64,000 nucleotides of DNA from Vibrio sp. FE10 (lineage in GTDB: Bacteria; Pseudomonadota; Gammaproteobacteria; Enterobacterales; Vibrionaceae). The stretch's first letter is position 1. Each line of letters begins with the position of its first letter. The stretch is taken from the NCBI RefSeq assembly GCF_030297155.1, contig NZ_AP028068.1, positions 62,001-126,000 on the forward strand, written 5' to 3'. Below are positions 8,728 through 16,980 of this stretch, piece after piece. Both the position numbers and the translations under genes were made by a program. Under the pieces are notes generated by a model, which searched no databases, was not told the DNA's origin, and saw only the letters and a program-made list of their open reading frames with translations.

Positions 8728-9423
8728 GCAATGTAACCCTTGGCGATCAGACAATACTTTACCGTCCTTGATCGTCACTATGCGCTTAGTTCGTTCAGCC
8801 AGCGAGTTATCGTGCGTCACGATAATCAATGTTCGGCCCTCAGCATGAAGCTGATTAAACAAAGCCTCTATCTCAGCGCCAGACTTGGAATCCAGAGCCC
8901 CTGTTGGCTCATCAGCTAATATAATCTGAGGGTCATTAACCAAAGCTCTAGCAATAGCGACACGCTGTTTCTGACCACCAGACAGTTGATTCGGTTTATG
9001 GTCAAGTCGATCGCCCAACCCTACTTGTTCAAGTAATGCCGCCGCACGCTTACGACGCTCTTTGGCTTTGATCCCTGAGTACACGAGAGGCAGAGCAACA
9101 TTGTCCAATGCAGATGCATACTCAAGTAAATTAAAACTCTGGAATACAAAACCAATTTTTTGATTCCGAATACCTGCAAGATCATTAGCACTCAACGCAG
9201 CAACATTTTTTCCATCTAGCTGATACTCCCCTTCCGTCGGCTTATCAAGGCAACCAAGCATATTCATCAGCGTTGATTTACCGGATCCTGACGGGCCTAA
9301 AATAGACAAAAACTCTCCCTTCTCAATCGAGAGATCGACACCGTCTAATGCACGTATTTCAGTATCACCGTTTGAGTAGTGTTTACCGATATTTGAGAGT
9401 TCCACTAAGAATTTGTTAGACAT
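8719..9423 (-). CDS. ABC transporter ATP-binding protein (MacB/LolD type)
   Basis: 234 residues from ATG 9423, chosen because GGAG lies six bases upstream. A GTG eleven codons earlier (9456, overlapping the permease stop) also has a GGAGG upstream and would give 245 residues. Walker A GPSGSGKST, Q-loop, signature LSGGQKQRVAIARAL, Walker B ILADEPTGALDS and the switch VTHD are intact. It belongs to the MacB/LolD/FtsE family that powers substrate extrusion from the periplasm rather than across the inner membrane. It is the last gene of a five-gene operon with two FtsX-type permeases, a TolC-like channel and an adaptor. Confidence 0.93.
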   Translation of the reverse strand: MSNKFLVELSNIGKHYSNGDTEIRALDGVDLSIEKGEFLSILGPSGSGKSTLMNMLGCLDKPTEGEYQLDGKNVAALSANDLAGIRNQKIGFVFQSFNLLEYASALDNVALPLVYSGIKAKERRKRAAALLEQVGLGDRLDHKPNQLSGGQKQRVAIARALVNDPQIILADEPTGALDSKSGAEIEALFNQLHAEGRTLIIVTHDNSLAERTKRIVTIKDGKVLSDRQGLHCST

Positions 9424-9448
9424 GGTTTCTCCGCTGTCTTTGATCTCA

Positions 9449-10732
9449 TCATTCACTTTGTAGTGCCTCCATCGGAGTCACTTTCGCCGCACGATTAGCC
9501 GGGAGCCAAGCCGCAGCGACACCAATAACCACCAGCGTCAAAACAACAATGGTGACAACCAACCATGAAAGTTCAGGAACAGGTTTACCAAGACGCTCAT
9601 AAAACATATTGCCTTCAAGCTCTAACGAGCGAATCACAGCAATCAGTGTATAAGTAATCACTAAGCCCAATAAACCACCCATCATCATGGTCATCAATGA
9701 CTGAACCAGATAATGCATGCGAATCATCCCTGGAGTAGCACCGACCGCCATTCTCACGCCAATATCTCTTGTGGAGCGTTTCACCGTTGCATACATCACG
9801 TTAGCAATACCTATACCCGCCACTGCCAAAGTGATAAAACCAATCACACCAAGGAACCCCTGCAGACCAACTAAGAATTGTTGCATCGTTTTTTGTTTGA
9901 GAAACATATCCTCAACCTGAACGACCTGCTCATCACTGACACTGGCACCATGTTTGCGCGCAATAACCTGACGAATCGTATCGGCAAGTTTGACTCTGTC
10001 GACACCATCATGAGGTTGAACGTTGATACCACTAATGTCACCGTTAATATTAAAACGCTGCCATGTAGAGAAAGGAACAAAGCTCGAATAATTGATGCTA
10101 TCTCCCTGTTCAACCTTGGCACTGTTTTTCTCTAGTACACCAATCACCGTAAACTCTTGGCTGCCAATTTTTACTGTTTTCCCCACGGGATTGACCTCTA
10201 ATTTGACAGTAGCAAACCAGCTAAAGCTTTCATTAGGGTTGAACAAATCGGCCGCTAAAAGGTAACCCAACACGATGACTTTGCGTTGTTGCTTTTGGTC
10301 TAGAGGATTAAACCAACGCCCTCCTGGACGTGTCTTGAAATTCGTCACCGACTGAAATTCAGTCGTTACCGCTAACGCTTTTTTCCAAGACCCTCGCTCC
10401 CCAACAGTAAGTGATTCATCCCACACAGCTGTCGGCACCGCAGCTTTGATGTTAGGCAGAGCCTCTACAACTTTCGTATCTTCTACTGTTAGTGTCAGCG
10501 GCTTGCCCTGATGAAAAGATCCATAATCAACCGTAGCCATCCCCTCTGATAGATAAATCAAATTACCATTGCCATTTTGTGCCGTTTTAAGCACGCCTTG
10601 CCTAATGCCTTCTCCCACCGATAGCATCGCTGAAATACACAAGGTTGCCCACGCAACAGCCAGAATCGTGAGCCCAAGTCGTAGCTTTTCTGCAGACATT
10701 TCCTGAAAGATTTGTCTCATCGGTAATAGCAT
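9449..10732 (-). CDS. MacB-type FtsX permease (second permease)
   Basis: 427 residues: one N-terminal membrane helix (about 20-40), a large periplasmic MacB-PCD-like domain (about 45-290), then three C-terminal helices of the FtsX domain (GFIGFITLAVAGIGIANVMYATVKRSTRDIGVRMAVGAT is the usual FtsX start). Unlike true MacB it has no fused ATPase; the ATPase is the next gene. GAGGG lies nine bases before ATG 10732. Together with the permease at 10735 it should form a heterodimer. Confidence 0.9.
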   Translation of the reverse strand: MLLPMRQIFQEMSAEKLRLGLTILAVAWATLCISAMLSVGEGIRQGVLKTAQNGNGNLIYLSEGMATVDYGSFHQGKPLTLTVEDTKVVEALPNIKAAVPTAVWDESLTVGERGSWKKALAVTTEFQSVTNFKTRPGGRWFNPLDQKQQRKVIVLGYLLAADLFNPNESFSWFATVKLEVNPVGKTVKIGSQEFTVIGVLEKNSAKVEQGDSINYSSFVPFSTWQRFNINGDISGINVQPHDGVDRVKLADTIRQVIARKHGASVSDEQVVQVEDMFLKQKTMQQFLVGLQGFLGVIGFITLAVAGIGIANVMYATVKRSTRDIGVRMAVGATPGMIRMHYLVQSLMTMMMGGLLGLVITYTLIAVIRSLELEGNMFYERLGKPVPELSWLVVTIVVLTLVVIGVAAAWLPANRAAKVTPMEALQSE

Positions 10733-10734
10733 GA

Positions 10735-11949
10735 TTAAGCCCTCGCACTGAGTGCATCAACAGGAGTTAGACGAGACGCCCGTTTTGCAGGAAAGTAAGA
10801 GGCTAAGAACGCCAGAATCAGTGTCACCGTTAACGCCATTCCAATCGAGCTCAACGTGATAACCGGTGATCCAATCCATTCTGGTAACGCCATCGAGCCA
10901 AGCAAATAAACCGTACCAAAGGACGCCATTAATCCCACGATGGATCCTAAGGTAACTAAAATAAGCCCCTCAATAATAAACTGAGACATGATGGAACCCT
11001 GTGTTGCACCAATCGCCAGCCGAACACCAATTTCTCGAGTTCTTTCCGTAACAGAGAGAAACATGATATTAGCCACACCCAAAGCGCCAACCGCCATAGT
11101 CATAGCGCCACTGGTCGTCAGGAATATTTGAATACCACGAAAGATACCGGTAATCACGTCCCCACCCTCGCTAAAGTCAGGCAGATAGACCGCATCTTTA
11201 TCCGTAGGGTCAAAGTGCATCTGTTTAGCAAAAAAATTAACAATATTACGTCTAAACGATGCGGAATCCATGGCTTCTACAGGCTTTAATAACAGTTGCC
11301 ATGGCTTATCGTTCCAGAGATCAAGATAAGTAGTTTGGGGCACAAAAACTCGTCGACTCTCACCGAAAGAGATCCCTCCTTCATTATCGACCATCACACC
11401 TATTACGTAGAATGGAATACCGTTGATCTTAATATGATCGCCAATATCGACTCCGCCCATTTGAGCAATTCGATCACCTAATACAACCACTCGTGTGTGG
11501 TTTTCCATATCCGTCACCGAAATATTTCGTGAACCAGGCTGCAACTTATTTTGTGAGATAGGAAAATAAGAGGGAGCAACACCACTCACCAGACTCCCAA
11601 TATTATGCCCTTGAGTGTTAGTCACGCTGGTATCCCATTTAAGGTAAACAGCAGACGCCTCTTTAACAAAACCAGCCTGCTGGAGCAGCTCAATTTTATC
11701 TTGTTCAAGATCTATTTCGCGCCTTGAGGGCAAGCCCTGCCAAGGTTTACTCGTACTAGAGGGAAATACAACCTGAGTGTCATTGACCAAAAATGAGAAA
11801 GACTTCGTTTGATAACGATAGAAGCCTTCCCCTAACGCCATTAAAACAACAACAGACAGCACGCCCCATGAAATTGCGATAATAGCCAAGGCACTTTTCA
11901 TCCGATGCGCCAATAACGTTTGCCAAGTCTGAAGGAAAAGATTAACCAT
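10735..11949 (-). CDS. MacB-type FtsX permease (first permease)
   Basis: 404 residues with the same layout as its neighbour: N-terminal helix (MKSALAIIAISWGVLSVVVLMALGEG), periplasmic domain, and three FtsX helices (TMAVGALGVANIMFLSVTERTREIGVRLAIGAT). The sequence is clearly different from the second permease, so the pair is likely a heterodimeric transmembrane unit. Its ATG overlaps the stop of the TolC-like gene by the 8 bases ATGGTTAA, implying translational coupling. Confidence 0.9.
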   Translation of the reverse strand: MVNLFLQTWQTLLAHRMKSALAIIAISWGVLSVVVLMALGEGFYRYQTKSFSFLVNDTQVVFPSSTSKPWQGLPSRREIDLEQDKIELLQQAGFVKEASAVYLKWDTSVTNTQGHNIGSLVSGVAPSYFPISQNKLQPGSRNISVTDMENHTRVVVLGDRIAQMGGVDIGDHIKINGIPFYVIGVMVDNEGGISFGESRRVFVPQTTYLDLWNDKPWQLLLKPVEAMDSASFRRNIVNFFAKQMHFDPTDKDAVYLPDFSEGGDVITGIFRGIQIFLTTSGAMTMAVGALGVANIMFLSVTERTREIGVRLAIGATQGSIMSQFIIEGLILVTLGSIVGLMASFGTVYLLGSMALPEWIGSPVITLSSIGMALTVTLILAFLASYFPAKRASRLTPVDALSARA

Positions 11950-13270
11950 GGTGCAGCGCCTGAGATATCAGTGCCATCGCTTCATCATCTAATTTACCGG
12001 TTGTCTGTAGCAGGCCTATTCTCTGACGCCAATAATCATATAAGTTGGTCTGTAGAAGGAACCTAGAATCAAATAAGCTGTTATGTGCATTGATAACATC
12101 CGAGGCTTCTAGGAAACCCGCGTCGTATAACTTTTCTTTGCTACTCAACACCTCTGCGCGAGACGCTACAACATCATGCGCCATTAACACTCGTTCCCAG
12201 TTGAGTTTCACTTGAGTAAAGTTCTGATCAATTCGCTTCTTGATGTCTATTTCAACCTTTCGTAAATCCTGCTTAGTCGTCAACAAGTTAAGCGAAGTTT
12301 GGTCCACTTTGGCGCGTGTTGAACCATTTAAATCAATAGGAACACTAAGAGTTAAACCCGCGTTGAATTCACCGTTGTCCAACCGATCACTGTCGTTATA
12401 GCCCACTTGCCCTTTAACTGTCGGGTAATAACCTCCTTGGGCAGACTTTTTGTCTAGCTCGCGCGCTTCAACGTCTTTTATGGCAACCAATAATTCAGGG
12501 CTATTATTTCTCGCTAGCTTGAGCCATTGCTGCTGAGAAGCCACCAGCATAGGAGGCTCAACCAAGTTCTCAGTACGAATTTGATCGACCGAATCAGGAG
12601 CTTGGTTTATCAGCGCTTCCAGCTCTGACTTTTTACTTTCTAACTCTGCCTTTGCTCGCAGAATATTGGCTTTGTCAGACAACTGATTAGCACGCATCTC
12701 TTCCACATCAATCGATTTCACTTTGCCTGCTAGATAGCGTTTTTCGAAGATTTTTAGCAGCTTGTTGCCTTCCTCTAACTTACTGTTGGTAAGCTGTAAG
12801 TTACCTTGAGCGCTGCCTATATCGAGATAAACCAGAAGTAACTTAGCCGCCAAATCATTATGTGCTTGAGCCAATTCCAGCTGGGATTTCAGATAATCTG
12901 ATTGTGCTTTATCTAATTCAGACCACAGGCTACTATCCCAAATAACCTGAGACAGCTCTGCACCATACCGATTTGAACTACTGCGGTCTTCGCTCCAGTC
13001 TGCTGAAGCGCTCGCGCTTAAAGCGGGTAATAAAGAGCTGCGACTTAAATCCACCGAACTCTCACCGAGTTGAACACCAATTCGGGCTTTCTCATAATCA
13101 GGATCCGTCTGTTTGGCTTGCTGCCATGCTTGTTCTATAGAAATGGCATATGAAGGGCAACTGAGCACTGTCGCTAATAGCAAGCTACCGATACTCAACA
13201 GGGCCGATTTACGAGTTGACTGAGGTTTGTCTAATCGTTGTGAACAACTAAACAGCGCTGGCTTAACCAT
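11942..13270 (-). CDS. TolC-family outer-membrane efflux protein
   Basis: 442 residues: signal sequence (about 24-42, LLSIGSLLLATVLSCPSYA), then the long alternating helices of the outer-membrane efflux protein (OEP) fold in two internal repeats (EQAWQQAKQTDPDYEKARIGV and LARNNSPELLVAIKDVEARELD as repeat starts). It would form the trimeric outer-membrane duct for the MacAB-like pump encoded around it. It overlaps both neighbours by exactly ATGGTTAA (13263-13270 and 11942-11949). Confidence 0.9.
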   Translation of the reverse strand: MVKPALFSCSQRLDKPQSTRKSALLSIGSLLLATVLSCPSYAISIEQAWQQAKQTDPDYEKARIGVQLGESSVDLSRSSLLPALSASASADWSEDRSSSNRYGAELSQVIWDSSLWSELDKAQSDYLKSQLELAQAHNDLAAKLLLVYLDIGSAQGNLQLTNSKLEEGNKLLKIFEKRYLAGKVKSIDVEEMRANQLSDKANILRAKAELESKKSELEALINQAPDSVDQIRTENLVEPPMLVASQQQWLKLARNNSPELLVAIKDVEARELDKKSAQGGYYPTVKGQVGYNDSDRLDNGEFNAGLTLSVPIDLNGSTRAKVDQTSLNLLTTKQDLRKVEIDIKKRIDQNFTQVKLNWERVLMAHDVVASRAEVLSSKEKLYDAGFLEASDVINAHNSLFDSRFLLQTNLYDYWRQRIGLLQTTGKLDDEAMALISQALHHG

Positions 13271-14396
13271 GTACTGCCCCCATCATACTGTTATCGATGA
13301 CGGCTTCGTTTAACTCCACACCTTCAATGACTTCGACATTGATGCCATCTGATAGACCCAGTTTTACCGCTTGTTTGTGGAAGCCTTGTTCTGAGTTGTC
13401 TGGGATTAATACGTTAGGGCTATCGCCTTCAAATTGCAGTGCGCGCTCTGGTAGAGTGAGTACATTTTCTGATTTGACTAGAATTATCTGAGCCGATGAT
13501 GAAAAACCTGAACGTAACCGGACGTCTTGCGGTATTTTGAGATCGCCAACTTCGACTTCAAAACCGTTATCAAAACTTTTGCCCGAACTACTATCAGCTG
13601 TCGAGTTAAGACTTTCAGACTGAATCGCAATCTTAGTCAGTACCCCTTCTATTTCGATACTTGGATAAGGTGCAACGGTCAGTGTTACTGGCATCCCCGG
13701 AGTAAGTTGTGCGGCATCATGCTCACTAACACTGCCCTTAAAAATCAGGCTGTTCATATCGGCCAATGACATCATTTCTGTTGCCGCTTGGCTCGATTCA
13801 GTAGAAATAATCGGTTCTCCTACCTCGACTTTTCGATTCAACACCGTACCGTCTATCGGAGCGTAAATGGTTGAGGTTAGGCGAGAGTTACCAATTGTTG
13901 ACTCCCCGCTTTGAATCAACTCAAGGTTCTGACGTTTTTGCATAACGTCAGCCTGTGCTGATTTCACATTGGAACGTGCAGTCACATATTCGTCGTAGTT
14001 CTTAGGAATGATTTCTTGTTCAACTAAACTCTGCAAATTAGCGAGTTGTTGTTTTGCTGACTCAATGTTCGCCTCACTTCGCATCAATTCAGTCGAGGCA
14101 TCGGTCAACGCTTTCGGGGTAGGGTTAGGTCGAACCTTAATAAGCGGTTGACCCTGCGTTACGTACTCACCAACACCGGCATAGATTTCACCAACGATCC
14201 CATCGATTTGAGATTTGATAGACACAGAGTGAGCGGGAACGATATACCCAACCGCAACCGCCTGCTTTTCGATCGTCCCCGTGGCAACCGTCAGGGTTGG
14301 AAATGCTTCAGGAGGCGTTGAAGTTTGAAAATAGAAGTACACACCTCCACCCAACAGCGTGGCACATGCCACAGACACTAACCCACGTTTAGTCAT
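13263..14396 (-). CDS. periplasmic adaptor (membrane fusion protein), MacA-like
   Basis: 377 residues with an N-terminal signal/anchor helix (GLVSVACATLLGGGVYFYF), a lipoyl half-motif (VSIKSQIDGIVGEIYAGVGEYVTQGQPLIKV), a coiled-coil hairpin (about 80-155), the second lipoyl half (TIYAPIDGTVLNRKVEVGEPI) and beta-barrel/membrane-proximal domains. This is the MacA/HlyD/RND adaptor plan; it should bridge the permeases to the TolC-like channel. First gene of the five-gene operon (adaptor, channel, permease, permease, ATPase). The substrate is not deducible; macrolides, peptides or siderophores are typical for the family. Confidence 0.92.
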   Translation of the reverse strand: MTKRGLVSVACATLLGGGVYFYFQTSTPPEAFPTLTVATGTIEKQAVAVGYIVPAHSVSIKSQIDGIVGEIYAGVGEYVTQGQPLIKVRPNPTPKALTDASTELMRSEANIESAKQQLANLQSLVEQEIIPKNYDEYVTARSNVKSAQADVMQKRQNLELIQSGESTIGNSRLTSTIYAPIDGTVLNRKVEVGEPIISTESSQAATEMMSLADMNSLIFKGSVSEHDAAQLTPGMPVTLTVAPYPSIEIEGVLTKIAIQSESLNSTADSSSGKSFDNGFEVEVGDLKIPQDVRLRSGFSSSAQIILVKSENVLTLPERALQFEGDSPNVLIPDNSEQGFHKQAVKLGLSDGINVEVIEGVELNEAVIDNSMMGAVHG

Positions 14397-14582
14397 AATT
14401 TATTCCAGCTCATTATTTTATATTTGTGAGCCCTATGACTACCATGGATATGCTAAGTTCATAAATAATATAAAATTTTATAATGCATGACGTTAAAGCA
14501 AGATTAGACGACAGACTTTCTACACCTCGTTTTAACCTTATCATGGCCATTTAAGTAGAAAGTTGTCTCCGTTTAACGCACT

Positions 14583-15176
14583 TTAAATCTCGTAGGCCCA
14601 GCACTCTTGTTGTATATCGAGCAGTTCCGACTTGCCGTTCTCTAGCTGATAGAGGTGGAATTGGCTCAAAGGGGGAGAATACACGTGCAACGTAATGAGC
14701 GGCTCATCGCCAGCCTGTAGATTCGATATCTGATGGATATCATTATCTTTACTTACGGTCACACTGCCCTCTTGGAAATGGGTCGACTGAGAAGCAAAAA
14801 TATGGCCATTGGCCGCTGTTTCAAACAAGGTTTCCGTTGCTTGCCCATGTAGAACCTTTACGCCACAAGACGTATTCAAATGATCGTGTATTTTACTTCT
14901 TTGCCCGTTAAGCCAGCTCAAAATTAAAACTTCACAATGATCGTTTTTGAAAAGCCTTTGTCGGCAGTATGTTTCTTTATCGAAACTTGCCAACGACTTG
15001 ATCTCTTCTTTACTCAGCTCGATGTTATCCAATATGAACCGAATAGACGCCAGAGACATGGGTTTATTTGCCAGCTGTATTTGGTCCATAAACTCTTGGA
15101 AATTAAGCTCGTAATCGTTATTAATTAACGCGGCTAACGCGGGAGAGTGCGTTGGGGTGATATCAGTACGTTGCAC
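14583..15176 (-). CDS. cysteine dioxygenase family (cupin) protein
   Basis: 197 residues of the type-I cysteine dioxygenase fold. Metal ligands are visible as the HxH in SKIHDHLNTSCGVKVLHG and a third histidine in DIHQISN, with YCRQRLF supplying a conserved arginine region. The family uses non-haem iron and O2 to oxidise a thiol to a sulfinate; cysteine or a 3-mercapto acid is the likely substrate. It is divergent from the LysR/VOC gene pair with a 375-base gap. Substrate assignment is inference. Confidence 0.75.
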   Translation of the reverse strand: MQRTDITPTHSPALAALINNDYELNFQEFMDQIQLANKPMSLASIRFILDNIELSKEEIKSLASFDKETYCRQRLFKNDHCEVLILSWLNGQRSKIHDHLNTSCGVKVLHGQATETLFETAANGHIFASQSTHFQEGSVTVSKDNDIHQISNLQAGDEPLITLHVYSPPLSQFHLYQLENGKSELLDIQQECWAYEI

Positions 15177-15551
15177 AATACTTACCTCTGACTATGCTTT
15201 CGCTCTTCCGAACTCGAAGTTAAAAGTTCTCTTCGAACGATGAAAATATAGCTGATTCGATTCAGCATAAGTTGGGAGGATACTAACACCGTTTAATTGA
15301 AATTTAACAAGCAATCACAAGTATTTACATTCATATAACAAAAGCATCTAACAACCAATTTGAAGCAACGGAATCGCCATATTGACTTGAGATGTGAATA
15401 ACTGAGTAATATGAAATAGGAATAACAGAAGAACGGCTTCCATCACGACTACTATTGCGCGTATCAATTAATGAAATTGATTCACAAATCAGAAAAGATC
15501 ACTCACAATCAAGGTTATGGCCACCGTTGAAATCAGTCTAACTGGATACTT
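15177..15551. other. divergent intergenic region, CDO-like gene / LysR
   Basis: 375 AT-rich bases with no open frame of note. An imperfect dyad (ATCAATTAATGAAATTGAT, 15465-15483) lies about 70 bases before the LysR start and is a candidate LysR-type binding site (T-N11-A style); unverified. Confidence 0.4.
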
Positions 15552-16484
15552 ATGATTAACCCAAAACTCATCGCCCTACTTCCCGATCTCGCCTCGTTTA
15601 TCTTAGTTGTGAATGAAGGTAGCTTTACCGCTGCAGCAAAGCAGCTAGGCGTGACACCTTCAGCGTTGAGTAAATTGATCACACGTTTAGAAAAAGCGCT
15701 CTCAGTAAAGCTATTTGAACGTACCACTCGTACATTGATCATCACGCAGGCCGGTCAGTTGGTATATGACCAAAGCGTGGTTATGATTAATGCGGCGCAA
15801 CAAGCGGTTGAGCTGTCTACCTCTGACCATACTGAACCTGCAGGCTCTATAACAGTAGCGGCACCAGAAGCCTTCTTGAACTCGGTATTACAGCCTTTCG
15901 TTGTTCCATTCTTAAATCAGTACCCAGAGATTCAACTCAAGCTAAGGGCGGCTGATGGCGACATCGACATATTGCGCCAAGGCATCGACATTGCGTTTCG
16001 CCTTACCGATAAGCCAGACGAGAGTTTAGTTTTAAGAGAACTCGGAAAAACGAACCTCGTGTTATGTGCGAGCCCCGACTATCTAGATGCCAAAGGAATT
16101 CCTCACCACCCTACCGAGCTTTCTGAGCACGACTGCTTATACCTTGCAGAAACAGATAAAGACCACATTTGGGACTTCCTTAAAGATGATGAGTTTTACA
16201 CAGTTCCCGTTAGCGGACGTTACGCTGTGAACCACTCTCAGATGCGATTGAAAGGCGTTAAAGAAGGGCTTGGTGTGGGTATTTTCCATGACTTCGTGAT
16301 TCAAGATGCATTAGCTGAAGGCTCTGTAGTTCAAGTATTGGAAGATTGGACCATCAAGAGTAATTACCATGGCGCTATCGCGATGCAGTTTGCTCAAACC
16401 AAGTACATGCCAGCTCGACTGCGTGTATTCATTGATTACGCGATGGAGCACTTGGGTGACAAATTGGCAGGAGAAATAAACTGA
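15552..16484 (+). CDS. LysR-family transcriptional regulator
   Basis: 310 residues: N-terminal winged HTH (FTAAAKQLGVTPSALSKLITRLEKALSVKLFERTTRTLIITQAGQ) and a periplasmic-binding-like effector domain from about 92. Belongs to the CrgA/DsdC-like LysR group that often controls nearby metabolic genes. Its stop overlaps the start region of the VOC gene (adjacent at 16484), so the two are co-transcribed; the divergent cysteine-dioxygenase-like gene is the other possible target. Confidence 0.9.
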   Translation: MINPKLIALLPDLASFILVVNEGSFTAAAKQLGVTPSALSKLITRLEKALSVKLFERTTRTLIITQAGQLVYDQSVVMINAAQQAVELSTSDHTEPAGSITVAAPEAFLNSVLQPFVVPFLNQYPEIQLKLRAADGDIDILRQGIDIAFRLTDKPDESLVLRELGKTNLVLCASPDYLDAKGIPHHPTELSEHDCLYLAETDKDHIWDFLKDDEFYTVPVSGRYAVNHSQMRLKGVKEGLGVGIFHDFVIQDALAEGSVVQVLEDWTIKSNYHGAIAMQFAQTKYMPARLRVFIDYAMEHLGDKLAGEIN

Positions 16485-16867
16485 TGCTGAAAGGAATACA
16501 CCACGCCGCCATTATTTGCTCAGACTACGAAGTTTCTAAACGCTTTTATACGGAAGTTTTAAAGCTTGAGGTGATTGCTGAGAATTATCGTGAAGCGCGC
16601 CAGTCGTATAAGCTCGACTTAGCACTGCCTAATGGCACTCAAATAGAATTATTCAGCTTCCCTAACGCACCTGAAAGACCAAGCTTTCCAGAAGCTCAAG
16701 GGCTGAGGCATTTGGCTTTTTGTGTTGATGACGTTCAACATGTCAAAAGTTATCTAGAAGAACAAGGCATTGAAGTCGAACCGATTCGAGTTGATGAGTT
16801 TACGGGAAAATCATTTACGTTTTTCGCAGACCCAGACGGCCTGCCGCTTGAGCTTTATCAGATCTAA
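16484..16867 (+). CDS. VOC-family protein (YaeR/glyoxalase-like)
   Basis: 127 residues, one vicinal-oxygen-chelate module of two beta-alpha-beta-beta-beta halves. Metal ligands expected: His6/7 (GIHHAAI), Glu in IELFSF, His in LRHLAFCVDD, Glu near LPLELYQI. This set fits the YaeR/SMU1112c subgroup, for which no firm substrate is known. It is translationally coupled to the LysR gene before it. The last codons are part of a 17-bp tandem repeat that runs on past the stop. Confidence 0.85.
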   Translation: MLKGIHHAAIICSDYEVSKRFYTEVLKLEVIAENYREARQSYKLDLALPNGTQIELFSFPNAPERPSFPEAQGLRHLAFCVDDVQHVKSYLEEQGIEVEPIRVDEFTGKSFTFFADPDGLPLELYQI

Positions 16868-16902
16868 AGCTTTATCAAATCTAGAGCTGTATCAAGTCTA
16901 AA
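16852..16902 (+). repeat. stop-anchored 17-bp repeat x3
   Basis: GCTTTATCAGATCTAAA, GCTTTATCAAATCTAGA and GCTGTATCAAGTCTAAA lie end to end. The first unit encodes the last codons LYQI and the stop TAA of the VOC gene. Confidence 0.8.
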
Positions 16903-16937
16903 GTCTTCCTTACAAAAGAAGCACTCGCCTGATTAAT

Positions 16938-16971
16938 AAAACGGACCTTCTCAAATCGAGAAAGTCCGTTT
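16938..16971. terminator. bidirectional terminator between convergent genes
   Basis: Inverted repeat AAACGGAC-TTCTC / GAGAA-GTCCGTTT with one bulge on each side, lying between the VOC gene (+) and the PepSY gene (-). Confidence 0.7.
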
Positions 16972-16980
16972 GCATGTCAA

